From an uncultured Mailhella sp. (GTDB lineage: Bacteria > Desulfobacterota > Desulfovibrionia > Desulfovibrionales > Desulfovibrionaceae): a stretch of DNA of 49,168 nt. The notes below the pieces were generated by a model. The model was not told where the DNA came from and searched no databases. It saw nothing but the letters and a program-made list of their open reading frames with translations. Within the stretch, counting starts at the first letter, position 1; each line of letters opens with the position of its first letter. The translations under genes were made by a program, and so were the position numbers. The stretch lies in contig CALUTB010000010.1 of the NCBI GenBank assembly GCA_944323575.1, positions 1-49,168 of the forward strand. The letters run 5' to 3'. This document shows, one piece after another, positions 42,026 through 49,168 of this stretch.

Positions 42026-42451
42026 ATGGTCATCGACGCGATTTCCAACGGCATCGTTCTTGACCACATCCGGGCGGGCCTCAGCATGGAGCTGTACCGC
42101 ATTCTCAATCTGGACAAGCTCCAGTGTTCCGTGGCCGTGCTCAAGAACGTGACCAGCAGGAAGATGGGCCGCAAGGACATCATCAAGATCGACGAGATCA
42201 TCGACCTGAACTTCGATGTGCTCGGCTATGTGGATCCGGGCATCACCGTGAGCATCGTGCGCGACGGAAAGCTCGACCGCAAGTTCAGCGTGGAACTTCC
42301 TGAACGCGTGGTGAACGTCATTCGCTGCAGGAATCCCCGCTGCATCAGCTCCACCGAGCAGGAACTGCCTCAGATCTTCAAGCTCACGGACAGGGAAAAG
42401 AGGGTCTATCGCTGCATCTACTGCGAAAGCAGGGCCAAAGGCGGAGACTGA
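42026..42451 (+). CDS. pyrI: Aspartate carbamoyltransferase regulatory subunit
   Basis: Binds CTP and ATP and transmits feedback control to PyrB. The 141-residue protein has an N-terminal allosteric domain (GIVLDHIRAGLSMELYRIL, NVTSRKMGRKDIIKIDE) and a C-terminal zinc domain with Cys101, Cys106, Cys130 and Cys133 (CRNPRC, CIYC). It begins 1 nt after pyrB. It is the last pyr gene; carAB, needed for carbamoyl phosphate, is outside this window. Confidence 0.97.
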   Translation: MVIDAISNGIVLDHIRAGLSMELYRILNLDKLQCSVAVLKNVTSRKMGRKDIIKIDEIIDLNFDVLGYVDPGITVSIVRDGKLDRKFSVELPERVVNVIRCRNPRCISSTEQELPQIFKLTDREKRVYRCIYCESRAKGGD

Positions 42452-42547
42452 TCCCGGACCTGCAAGCACAAGGGCCGTTTCCTGCGCCGCAGATCTGTGC
42501 GGCATCGGAGCCGTTTCCAGAGGCGTGCCGCCGTCTGTCATGAAGAA

Positions 42548-42585
42548 AGGCCGGAGTCTTTTGCGTCGGGCGAAGACTCCGGCCT
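42548..42585 (+). terminator. 13-bp hairpin downstream of pyrI
   Basis: The perfect arms AGGCCGGAGTCTT and AAGACTCCGGCCT enclose a 12-nt loop, about 95 nt after the pyrI stop. There is no U-tract, as with several hairpins in this window. It is the best candidate for the end of the pyr transcript. Confidence 0.6.
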
Positions 42586-42730
42586 GCTGCGTCCGCAGGA
42601 GGCCGGATCTTGCGTCGATTCCTTGCACGCGGAAACGAGGATGCCCCGCCGTCCCGTGCGCGGCAGTCGCCTTTTCCGGTGCGCGGTATGTATTCCTGAC
42701 GTTTCATCGTCTGCTTTGCTTTGTCGAAGT

Positions 42731-42744
42731 GACGATATATCGTC
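42731..42744. promoter_or_regulatory. Operator-like palindrome GACGATATATCGTC
   Basis: A perfect 14-bp palindrome about 80 bp upstream of the predicted -35 box of the YhcH-family gene. It has the look of a dimeric regulator site; no candidate regulator is nearby. Confidence 0.4.
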
Positions 42745-42822
42745 CCGCAGAACGTCTTTTCTCTTGAAAAATGTTGCAACCTCTTGACATTGTCTTTCGC
42801 TCAAGGCATTCTCGCCCATCGT

Positions 42823-42851
42823 TTGCATATGCACGGTTCTTCCGGTATCAT
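42823..42851 (+). promoter_or_regulatory. Sigma-70-type promoter for the YhcH-family gene
   Basis: TTGCAT (42823-42828) is 17 bp from TATCAT (42846-42851), leaving a leader of about 20 nt. Confidence 0.6.
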
Positions 42852-42877
42852 GGTGTCTTGTGGAGATTGCCTGAATC

Positions 42878-43390
42878 ATGATTGTCGATACCTTTGAACG
42901 GGGAGCTATGTATCCCCTTGGTCCTTTGTGGAACGCGCTTTTTCCCGATCTGTTGAAACTCGTGTCGCGGGGGGCGTCCCTGCCGGAAGGACGTTATCTT
43001 CTGGCGGGAGGTCCGGAAATGGGCGGCGTTGCGGCTTCCGTGGAGTGCTACGAGCCGAAGATGGAGTCCGAAGCCCGCTATGAAGGCCATGAACGCATGG
43101 CCGACATACAGACGGTGCTGGAAGGCGACGAATATCTCGACATGTTTCATCTTGCAGGCGGAGAGAAGGAAGAAATGCGTGATGCGGAGCGGGATCTCGT
43201 CTTCTATGCGGAAAAGCCCGCTTTTGCGGCACGCGTGCATCTTACGCCCGGCCTGTTTGCTCTCGTGCTTCCCGGAGAGGCGCACATGCCCTGTCTCAGG
43301 GCGTCGGGCGCAAGGGTGAGGAAGCTGGTGGTCAAGATACCGGCGAAGGCGCTGAAGACGTCTTCAGGCGGACAGACTCCTCTTGTCTGA
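42878..43390 (+). CDS. YhcH/YjgK/YiaL (DUF386) family protein
   Basis: A 170-residue cupin-like protein of the EbgC/YhcH family. Some members sit in sialic acid or sugar-acid operons, and the fold suggests sugar isomerase or epimerase activity. The family pattern is seen in YEGHERMADIQTVLEGDEYL, ARVHLTPGLFALVLPGEAHM and RKLVVKIPAKAL, with His and Glu residues likely to bind a metal. No sugar genes are adjacent, so the substrate is unknown. The upstream AT-rich region with its own promoter and palindrome suggests separate regulation from the pyr genes. Confidence 0.85.
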   Translation: MIVDTFERGAMYPLGPLWNALFPDLLKLVSRGASLPEGRYLLAGGPEMGGVAASVECYEPKMESEARYEGHERMADIQTVLEGDEYLDMFHLAGGEKEEMRDAERDLVFYAEKPAFAARVHLTPGLFALVLPGEAHMPCLRASGARVRKLVVKIPAKALKTSSGGQTPLV

Positions 43391-43541
43391 ATCCGGCCGG
43401 CGCACGATGACCGTTCTTTTCCGCACTGCGGCGCGTCGGACATGGTCCCGGACGCAGGACGGAAGGAATGCGGTGTTTTTCATGTTTCGGCGCAAGGCCA
43501 TGCTTTCTGCGCCGCGGAGCAGTTCTGTGACAGACTGCTTC

Positions 43542-43562
43542 AGGACGGTCCCTGACCGTCCT
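43542..43562 (+). terminator. Hairpin between the YhcH-family and TraR-like genes
   Basis: The 9-bp arms AGGACGGTC and GACCGTCCT have a CCT loop. Only TTG follows, so termination strength is doubtful. Confidence 0.45.
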
Positions 43563-43660
43563 TGAATCCGGAACGCCTGCGTGACAGGCGCTCGTTCAGC
43601 CCCATTGTTTTAAGCTCGTTTTCCGCACAGGCGTGGAAACGGGTCTTTCAGGAGCAGATT

Positions 43661-43882
43661 ATGGATGTTTTTGATCAGGCTACGGAACTGGAAAGAATTG
43701 AACGTGAATCCGCACTCAGGCAGGCTGCCAATGTCGGCTATCAGGAAGGGCCGGAGTGGATAGACGGCAAACCCTGCTGCCGCGAATGCGGCGAACCCAT
43801 TCCCGAAGCGCGACTCAAGGCCATTCCCGGCGTGGGGCTGTGCCTTGCGTGTCAGGAGGAGTGGGAGAAGGAACGCATGTAA
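43661..43882 (+). CDS. Short TraR/DksA-type zinc finger protein
   Basis: A 73-residue protein of the TraR/DksA C4 family, the same length as plasmid F TraR. Such proteins enter the RNA polymerase secondary channel and alter promoter choice without (TraR) or with (DksA) ppGpp. The acidic N-terminus MDVFDQATELERIE has Asp2 and Asp5 where TraR carries its functional acidic residues. The zinc ligands are Cys40, Cys43, Cys61 and Cys64 (CRECGEPIPEARLKAIPG and CLAC). There is no coiled coil as in full DksA. AGGAG lies 6 nt before the ATG. It is not in a visible phage or plasmid context. Confidence 0.88.
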   Translation: MDVFDQATELERIERESALRQAANVGYQEGPEWIDGKPCCRECGEPIPEARLKAIPGVGLCLACQEEWEKERM

Positions 43883-43912
43883 AGAGCGCTCGACGAGACT
43901 GACGACACATTG

Positions 43913-43940
43913 ATCCGCCGCATGTTGCGGCGGATTTTTT
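43913..43940 (+). terminator. Intrinsic terminator of the TraR-like gene
   Basis: The 10-bp arms ATCCGCCGCA and TGCGGCGGAT have a 3-nt loop, followed by T5. It lies between convergent genes. Confidence 0.92.
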
Positions 43941-43980
43941 CGTTGCGTCTTCATGCACGGAGAAAGACGGCGTCTTCCGC

Positions 43981-44976
43981 TTACCGGGACATCCAGCGTT
44001 TTGCCGCACTTTCGGGCTTTTCCTCCAGGAGGGAGAGCCAGGGCACGGACACGAGCGCGTCGAAGGCGGGCAGACGAAGTCTGGCATGATGGAGAAAGAA
44101 GCGTTCATCGTCATCGGCTGCCGGACCGAAACCGGCTCCGTAGCGTCTGTCTCCCAGCAGGGGAAAGCCCAGTGCGGCGCAGTGGGCGCGTATCTGATGG
44201 CGTGCTCCCTTCAGAATGACGCAGCCGGCCAGCGTGACGCAGGGAGGAATGCGTCCCTGCCAGAAGGGTGCCTGAAGGCGCAGCCGACGGATGACGTCGG
44301 CTCCGTCCATGACGGCCAGAGGATGCACGGAGGTGTGCCTGCGGGGATCGGGATGCGGCGTCGGCTCCACGAGTACGCGGGAGCGGCTGCTGAGCCGCAG
44401 ACGTTGCACGGCGAGTCTGTCGTGGAACAGGGAGCCTTCCAGTATCGCCAGATAGCGCTTTTCCGTATGACCGTCTTCCTGCGCCTGACGGTACTGTCTT
44501 TCGCCGCTTTCATCGAGCGCCGCGGCCACAAGGCCGGATGTGGGAAAGTCGAGCCTGTTCACGAGGCGGGCCTTCCGATCGAGAATGCTGGTCAGAAGGG
44601 TCTGCACGCTGATGCCCGGCTTTCCTGCCAGGGATTCGGTATGCATGCCTGCGGGCTTGTACAGTGCCGCCAGATGCGGCGTGCGTTTCACGAGACGGAC
44701 TTCGTCCACGGGGAGCGCAGACCGCGTTTCTTCCCGGCAAACGGGAAGCGTTTCCGCCTCGCCGGCGGACGGTTCCGGTGCGTCGTCCGGGATGGTCACG
44801 ATGTCGCCCGTGCGGACCTTGCGGGCCGGCGGCGCGGCATGACCGTTGATCGTTGCCAGCCCGAGTTCGCAGAGACGTCTGCGTCCACGCAGCCCCATGC
44901 CGGGCAGAAGACGCTCAAGAACACGATCGAGTCTTCTGTCGTTCTCTTCGGAAAAAACGGTGATGCTGCGGCTCAT
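43981..44976 (-). CDS. RluA-family pseudouridine synthase
   Basis: Isomerises uridine to pseudouridine in rRNA or tRNA. The 331-residue protein has an N-terminal S4-like RNA-binding part (ENDRRLDRVLERLLPGMGL, ATINGHAAPPARKVRTGDIV) and a catalytic domain with YKPAGMHTE, the catalytic Asp in RLVNRLDFPTSGLVAAAL (most members have HRLDxxTSG), KRYLAILEG and GARHQIRAHCAALGFPLLGD. An RluC/RluD-like enzyme is likely, but the target cannot be assigned. Start at MSRSITVFS, preceded by GGAG. It begins 1 nt after the truA stop. Confidence 0.9.
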   Translation of the reverse strand: MSRSITVFSEENDRRLDRVLERLLPGMGLRGRRRLCELGLATINGHAAPPARKVRTGDIVTIPDDAPEPSAGEAETLPVCREETRSALPVDEVRLVKRTPHLAALYKPAGMHTESLAGKPGISVQTLLTSILDRKARLVNRLDFPTSGLVAAALDESGERQYRQAQEDGHTEKRYLAILEGSLFHDRLAVQRLRLSSRSRVLVEPTPHPDPRRHTSVHPLAVMDGADVIRRLRLQAPFWQGRIPPCVTLAGCVILKGARHQIRAHCAALGFPLLGDRRYGAGFGPAADDDERFFLHHARLRLPAFDALVSVPWLSLLEEKPESAAKRWMSR

Positions 44977-44977
44977 G

Positions 44978-45796
44978 CTAGTCTCCGCCGACCCAACCTT
45001 CCGGCCGGGGTTCGCCGTCATACCATATCTGCGTCATGGTCAGCCCCTGGGGAGGAGCGGTGAAGGGCGCCCTGCGCCGGTCTCTGGATGCCAGCAGGGC
45101 GGGGATGTCTTCCGGCGCGAATTTTCCCCTTCCGCAGGCGACCATGAGTCCTGTGAGATTGCGCACCATCTGTTTGAGAAAGCCGTCGGCTTCAAAGCGC
45201 ACGTCGACCTGAAGGCAGCCTTCGGGAAGAGCCTGTGATTTGTTGCGCGCGGGCGTGCGCGTGATGCTGGAAAGGGTGCGTACCGTGCTCTTGTGCGGAG
45301 TGCCGGCGTTCTGCAGGGCCGCGAAGTCGTGCGTGCCCTCAAGATACGCGGCGGCCGCGTCGAAGCGGTCGAAGTCCAACGGGCCGCACGGCCACACGAA
45401 GGGATAGAGCTTCGGCGGCGTGCAGAGATGATCAAGCCACAGAGAATAGGTATAGGCCTTCCGTTTCACGCTGAAGCAGGCATCGAAGCTGTCGGGCACG
45501 ATACGGGCGTCCAGCACGCGGATGTCTTTGGGAAGCAGCGTGTTCAGCGCAAGCTGCCAGCGGACGTGGACGCGGTCTTCGGGAATGTCGCAGTGCGCCA
45601 CCTGCGCGTCGGCATGAACGCCGGCGTCGGTGCGTCCCGCGCCCTGCACGTGCGTGGGGCGGCCGACCACGTGGGAGACGGCCTGCGCGACGAACGCCTG
45701 TACGGTGGGCGGGTCCTCGCGGTCCTTCCATGCCTGAATCTGCCAGCCGTGATAATGGGTGCCTACATAGGCGAGCGTAAGTTTGAGACGCGGCAT
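44978..45796 (-). CDS. truA: tRNA pseudouridine(38-40) synthase
   Basis: Makes pseudouridine at positions 38-40 in the anticodon arm of tRNAs. The 272-residue protein has LAYVGTHYHGWQIQ, the catalytic Asp57 in GAGRTDAGVHADAQVAHCD, LNTLLPKDIRVLDA, FDACFSVKRKAYTYSLWLD and FLKQMVRNLTGLMVACGRG. The start overlaps the murI stop by one base (TAATG); a 39-codon extension lies within murI and is rejected. Two pseudouridine synthases in a row suggest RNA modification as a shared theme. Confidence 0.96.
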   Translation of the reverse strand: MPRLKLTLAYVGTHYHGWQIQAWKDREDPPTVQAFVAQAVSHVVGRPTHVQGAGRTDAGVHADAQVAHCDIPEDRVHVRWQLALNTLLPKDIRVLDARIVPDSFDACFSVKRKAYTYSLWLDHLCTPPKLYPFVWPCGPLDFDRFDAAAAYLEGTHDFAALQNAGTPHKSTVRTLSSITRTPARNKSQALPEGCLQVDVRFEADGFLKQMVRNLTGLMVACGRGKFAPEDIPALLASRDRRRAPFTAPPQGLTMTQIWYDGEPRPEGWVGGD

Positions 45797-46683
45797 TACA
45801 GTTCCACCAGTTCCACTGTGCAGGGTGCTATCGGGATGCCCAGAAAAAGTTCCCCCATGCGGGTGAATCTCGGCACGTCGTCGGTCGTGAGAAAGCGTAC
45901 GGAGCCGGGGCACAGCGGCATGCCCACGTCCGGACCGGCCCCCCGCGCCAGATGCTTTTCCTGCAGCAGCGCGCGGACCTTGCGCGCCGTGTTGCCGGCA
46001 GAGTCCACCAGCGTCACGCCTTCGCCGACCACATGGGAGATGGCGTTCCTGAGGAGGGGAAAGTGCGTGCAGGCCAGAACCAGCGTGTCGGGAACTTCCA
46101 GCCCCTGCTCGCGCGGATCACGGAAAATAAGATCAAGATAGTGCGCCGCCAGCGCTTCTGCCAGCGGTCCCTCCACAAGTCCGTCTTCCACCATGGACAC
46201 GAACAGCGGACAGGCCAGCGCGGAAATGCGCGCCTGCGGCATCCGCCGCAGTATGGCATGCTCGTACGCTCTGCCCCGTATGGTGCCGCTTGTGGCGATG
46301 ACGGCGATGTAGCCGCTTTTTGTGGCGCGGCAGGCGGCTTCGGCTCCCGGTTCCACAACGCCCACCACGTCGATGTCCGGATGAGCGGCCTGAAGCAGCG
46401 GAAGCGCCGCAGCCGTGGCCGTGTTGCACGCAATGACAAGGAGCTTTATGCCCCTCTCCACCAGCTTTGCGGCTGCTTCCAGCGCGTATCGCTGCACGGT
46501 TTCCACGCCCTTGGTCCCGTAGGGCATGCGGGCCGTGTCTCCGAGATAGAGAAAGGATTCGTTGGGCAGCTGTTCCCGCATGGCGCGCAGTACCGTCATG
46601 CCGCCCACGCCGGAATCGAAGAGTCCGATGGGCAGCTCGCGCAGGGAAGAAAGGCTGGAGGAAATGCCGTGGGTGGTGATCAT
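45796..46683 (-). CDS. murI: Glutamate racemase
   Basis: Makes D-glutamate for peptidoglycan. The 295-residue protein has PIGLFDSGVGGMTVLRAM, YLGDTARMPYGTKG, the catalytic cysteines in LLVIACNTATAAALP (Cys86) and VLACTHFPLLRNAI (near 205). GAGG precedes the start. It is the first gene of the murI-truA-rlu operon. A TATAAA-like -10 (minus strand, 46801-46806) lies about 120 bp upstream but without a good -35. Confidence 0.96.
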   Translation of the reverse strand: MITTHGISSSLSSLRELPIGLFDSGVGGMTVLRAMREQLPNESFLYLGDTARMPYGTKGVETVQRYALEAAAKLVERGIKLLVIACNTATAAALPLLQAAHPDIDVVGVVEPGAEAACRATKSGYIAVIATSGTIRGRAYEHAILRRMPQARISALACPLFVSMVEDGLVEGPLAEALAAHYLDLIFRDPREQGLEVPDTLVLACTHFPLLRNAISHVVGEGVTLVDSAGNTARKVRALLQEKHLARGAGPDVGMPLCPGSVRFLTTDDVPRFTRMGELFLGIPIAPCTVELVEL

Positions 46684-46930
46684 GATCGCCTCGTGTCGTT
46701 GGGGTGCGGCTTGCGCTTCTTTCTGTTCCTATCGCGGGGGCAAGGCAATGGTCAATCCGGCAGAGCCGCTCCGGAACATATTTTGCGTCGGAAGCACCTT
46801 TTTATACCGTGACCGTCTTGACAAGAATACTGAACTGTAACAAAGACAGAACGAGGAATGCCGGCCATGCCGCCGGTCTCCCCAGCGGCCCTCGAGGCCG
46901 GTGATTTCTTGATGTTTGAGGGCGTGTTGC

Positions 46931-47179
46931 ATGAGTTCCGCTTCGGTCACTCTCAGAGGTACTGTTTCTCCCCTTGAAGGCGGCCCCTGCCGCGTTGCAC
47001 TTCTTGACGATAAAGAACAGGAATGGCCCATCTTCCCCCGCGGCGCCGGGGCAGATCTGGCCGAAATGGTCGGTTCTCCCGTGGAATTGCTGTGCAATGT
47101 CATGGAGGAAGGCCATAATCAGATTTATGTGCGTTCCTACAAGTTTCTCGACGAGGACGACAACGATTCCTGGCTTTGA
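46931..47179 (+). CDS. Small conserved-looking hypothetical protein
   Basis: I do not recognise this 82-residue product. It starts MSSASVTLRGTVSPLEGGP, has alternating hydrophobic stretches that suggest a small beta-barrel (RVALLDDKEQEWPIF, VELLCNVMEEGHNQIYVRSY) and ends in an acidic tail FLDEDDNDSWL. There is no signal peptide or membrane segment. GAGGG lies about 8 nt before the ATG, which supports a real gene; an in-frame TTG five codons earlier is less likely. A TTGACA (46818-46823) lies about 110 bp upstream without a clear -10 partner. aroD follows after 250 nt. Confidence 0.65.
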   Translation: MSSASVTLRGTVSPLEGGPCRVALLDDKEQEWPIFPRGAGADLAEMVGSPVELLCNVMEEGHNQIYVRSYKFLDEDDNDSWL

Positions 47180-47429
47180 CGGAACCGGTACCGCGTCTTT
47201 CTTCCGTCCGTCTTCTCTGCCGCTTCGTCCCTTCGTGACGGCGGCGCGTCGTGCTTTCCGAAGTCTCGGCGCGGCGTCCCGCCCTGCGGAATTCGTCCGG
47301 AAAACGTGTCCGGCAGAGGTGTCGTCGTGTTGCGTCCGCTGAACCGGCACTGCGCGCAAGCGTCGCTCTGCCTCCGCGGGAACGCAGATTTCTTCCGAAC
47401 CTTTGGTTTCTCCTGTTTCCGGAAAAGGC

Positions 47430-48200
47430 ATGAAGGTCGTCCGCATCGGTAATCTTGACATCGGAAGGGGCCGTCCCTGCATCATCGTTCCCCTGACCTC
47501 CCCCACGGAGGAGGAACTGCTCGCGGAAGCCTCCGCCCTTGCCGGTATGCCCGTCGACATGGCGGAATGGCGCGTGGATATGTTCGGCGCGGAGGAACTC
47601 CCCGGTATGCGCGACGTTCTCGATATGCTGAAGCGACTGCGGGAAACGCTCTCTGTGCCTCTTCTCGCCACGTTCCGCACCGCCGATGAAGGCGGCCGCC
47701 GCGGTCTGAGCGGCGAGGAGTATGCGTCACTGTGTGCCGCGCTCTGCGAAAGCGGCCATGTCGATCTGCTGGACGTCGAAGCCTTTTCCCGTTCCGGAAG
47801 GGCAGGGGAGATCATAGAACGGGCACATGCCTGTCGCGTGCCCGTGGTGGCCAGCAATCACGACTTTCAGGCCACGCCTCCGAAGGAGGAGATCGTGCGC
47901 CGTCTTCTGTTCATGCAGAACGGGCTTGGAGCCGACATCCTTAAAATGGCGGTCATGCCCCGCAGCCGCGCCGACGTCGTCACGCTGCTCGACGCCACGC
48001 AGGAAGCCTCCGCGCTGGCGGACAGACCCGTGATCACCATGAGCATGGGATCTCTCGGCGTGATAAGCCGCGTCTGTGGACAGAGCTTCGGCAGTGCAGC
48101 CACCTTCGGCGCGGCGCACAGAGCCAGCGCGCCGGGACAGATGGACGTCTTCGCCCTCGACGCCGTGCTTCGCGCCCTCGATCATGCCGCCGGAGACTGA
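47430..48200 (+). CDS. aroD: 3-dehydroquinate dehydratase, type I
   Basis: Third step of the shikimate pathway, dehydrating 3-dehydroquinate through a Schiff base. The 256-residue protein has the conserved Glu47 in MAEWRVDMF, FRTADEGG, His144 in VVASNHDFQATPP, the Schiff-base Lys172 in ADILKMAVMP, MSMGSLGVISRVCGQ and FGSAATFGA. GGAAAAGG precedes MKVVRIGNLD; a TTG start nine codons earlier is less likely. The 250 nt between it and the small gene upstream contain nothing I can assign. Confidence 0.96.
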   Translation: MKVVRIGNLDIGRGRPCIIVPLTSPTEEELLAEASALAGMPVDMAEWRVDMFGAEELPGMRDVLDMLKRLRETLSVPLLATFRTADEGGRRGLSGEEYASLCAALCESGHVDLLDVEAFSRSGRAGEIIERAHACRVPVVASNHDFQATPPKEEIVRRLLFMQNGLGADILKMAVMPRSRADVVTLLDATQEASALADRPVITMSMGSLGVISRVCGQSFGSAATFGAAHRASAPGQMDVFALDAVLRALDHAAGD

Positions 48201-48323
48201 TCCGCACTCCGCGTCGTTTCCGCACTGGGCGTGAAGGCCCGCTTCCGCACCGTACGGCACGTTCCTTTGCCTTCTTCGTCCGGGACGCTTTTTCCGTTCC
48301 GGACGCCTTTCGACGCATGAAAA

Positions 48324-48346
48324 GCCCTTCCGTCGTCGAGAAGGGC
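48324..48346 (+). terminator. Hairpin after aroD
   Basis: Arms GCCCTTC and GAAGGGC with a 9-nt loop, extended by CGAC/GTCG outside a bulge. The T7 run is 12 nt further on, so termination may be inefficient. Confidence 0.5.
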
Positions 48347-48425
48347 GTCGAAGTCGTATTTTTTTCAAAAAAGTTTCCTCCTCCCCCTAGACGGGGCGCA
48401 AAACGGAATTACCTATTGCGTGTAA

Positions 48426-49168
<743 letters not shown>

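Larger units (their letters stand above)
42452..42822. other. Gene-free region after the pyr cluster
   Basis: No supported gene. It holds a small hairpin GCCGCA/TGCGGC (42486-42503), the 13-bp hairpin listed separately, and a 14-bp palindrome. AT content rises to the right towards the next promoter. A consensus TTGACA at 42784-42789 has only a weak partner (CATTCT). Confidence 0.5.

Overview
This window looks like an ordinary chromosomal segment of a GC-rich, Gram-negative anaerobe. The best guess is the Desulfovibrionaceae (Desulfovibrio, Bilophila or Mailhella type). That is inferred from gene content: hemA beside a precorrin-2 dehydrogenase-like gene, DUF1385 next to prfA, a Tol/Ton system, a TolC-type outer-membrane protein, and an ackA-pta acetate module. 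No marker gene settles the species. I see 46 protein genes (the last, dnaK, cut by the window edge) and one tRNA. There is no phage, complete insertion sequence, CRISPR array or obvious genomic island.

Layout. (1) 1-8.9 kb, minus strand: nadE, dapB, pta-ackA, then a tetrapyrrole cluster (precorrin-2 dehydrogenase-like, CcsA/HemX-like membrane protein, hemA). (2) 9.1-17.4 kb, plus strand: rpmE, DUF1385-prfA-clpS, clpA-aat (with clpS, the N-end-rule degradation genes), an OsmC-like protein, and an alanine/glycine:cation symporter. tRNA-Gly(GCC) faces it. (3) 18-26.7 kb, cell envelope: an exported N-acetylmuramoyl-L-alanine amidase; a minus-strand operon tolQ-tolR-tolA, a secreted protein with two TonB_C-like domains, and a large MscS-family channel; and a divergent TolC-like gene. 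(4) 26.8-32.8 kb: gcvH, lpdA and a glutaredoxin-domain protein behind a strong promoter, divergent from a TetR regulator and a MATE exporter. (5) 32.8-35 kb: maf-thiM-thiE. (6) 35-42.5 kb: argD, then pyrC-pyrK-pyrD-pyrF-pyrE-pyrB-pyrI, which covers every step from carbamoyl phosphate to UMP. (7) 42.8-49.2 kb: a YhcH-family protein, a 73-residue TraR/DksA zinc finger, a convergent murI-truA-rlu operon, a small hypothetical gene, aroD and the start of dnaK.

The genes form compact operons with 1-4 nt stop/start overlaps. Several good sigma-70-type promoters can be read. Many junctions, especially convergent ones, carry long perfect hairpins.

I did not find a clear undescribed multi-gene system. 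The points most worth a second look are: a NAD synthetase whose glutaminase domain has lost its catalytic triad; a compact Pta without the DRTGG domain and P-loop; a tandem TonB_C protein and an MscS channel built into a tolQRA operon without tolB/pal; a glutaredoxin fused to an unrecognised domain beside gcvH/lpdA; a hairpin that masks the dnaK ribosome binding site; a terminator-like hairpin directly before the pyrC ribosome binding site; and very long perfect hairpins, some without a U-tract.
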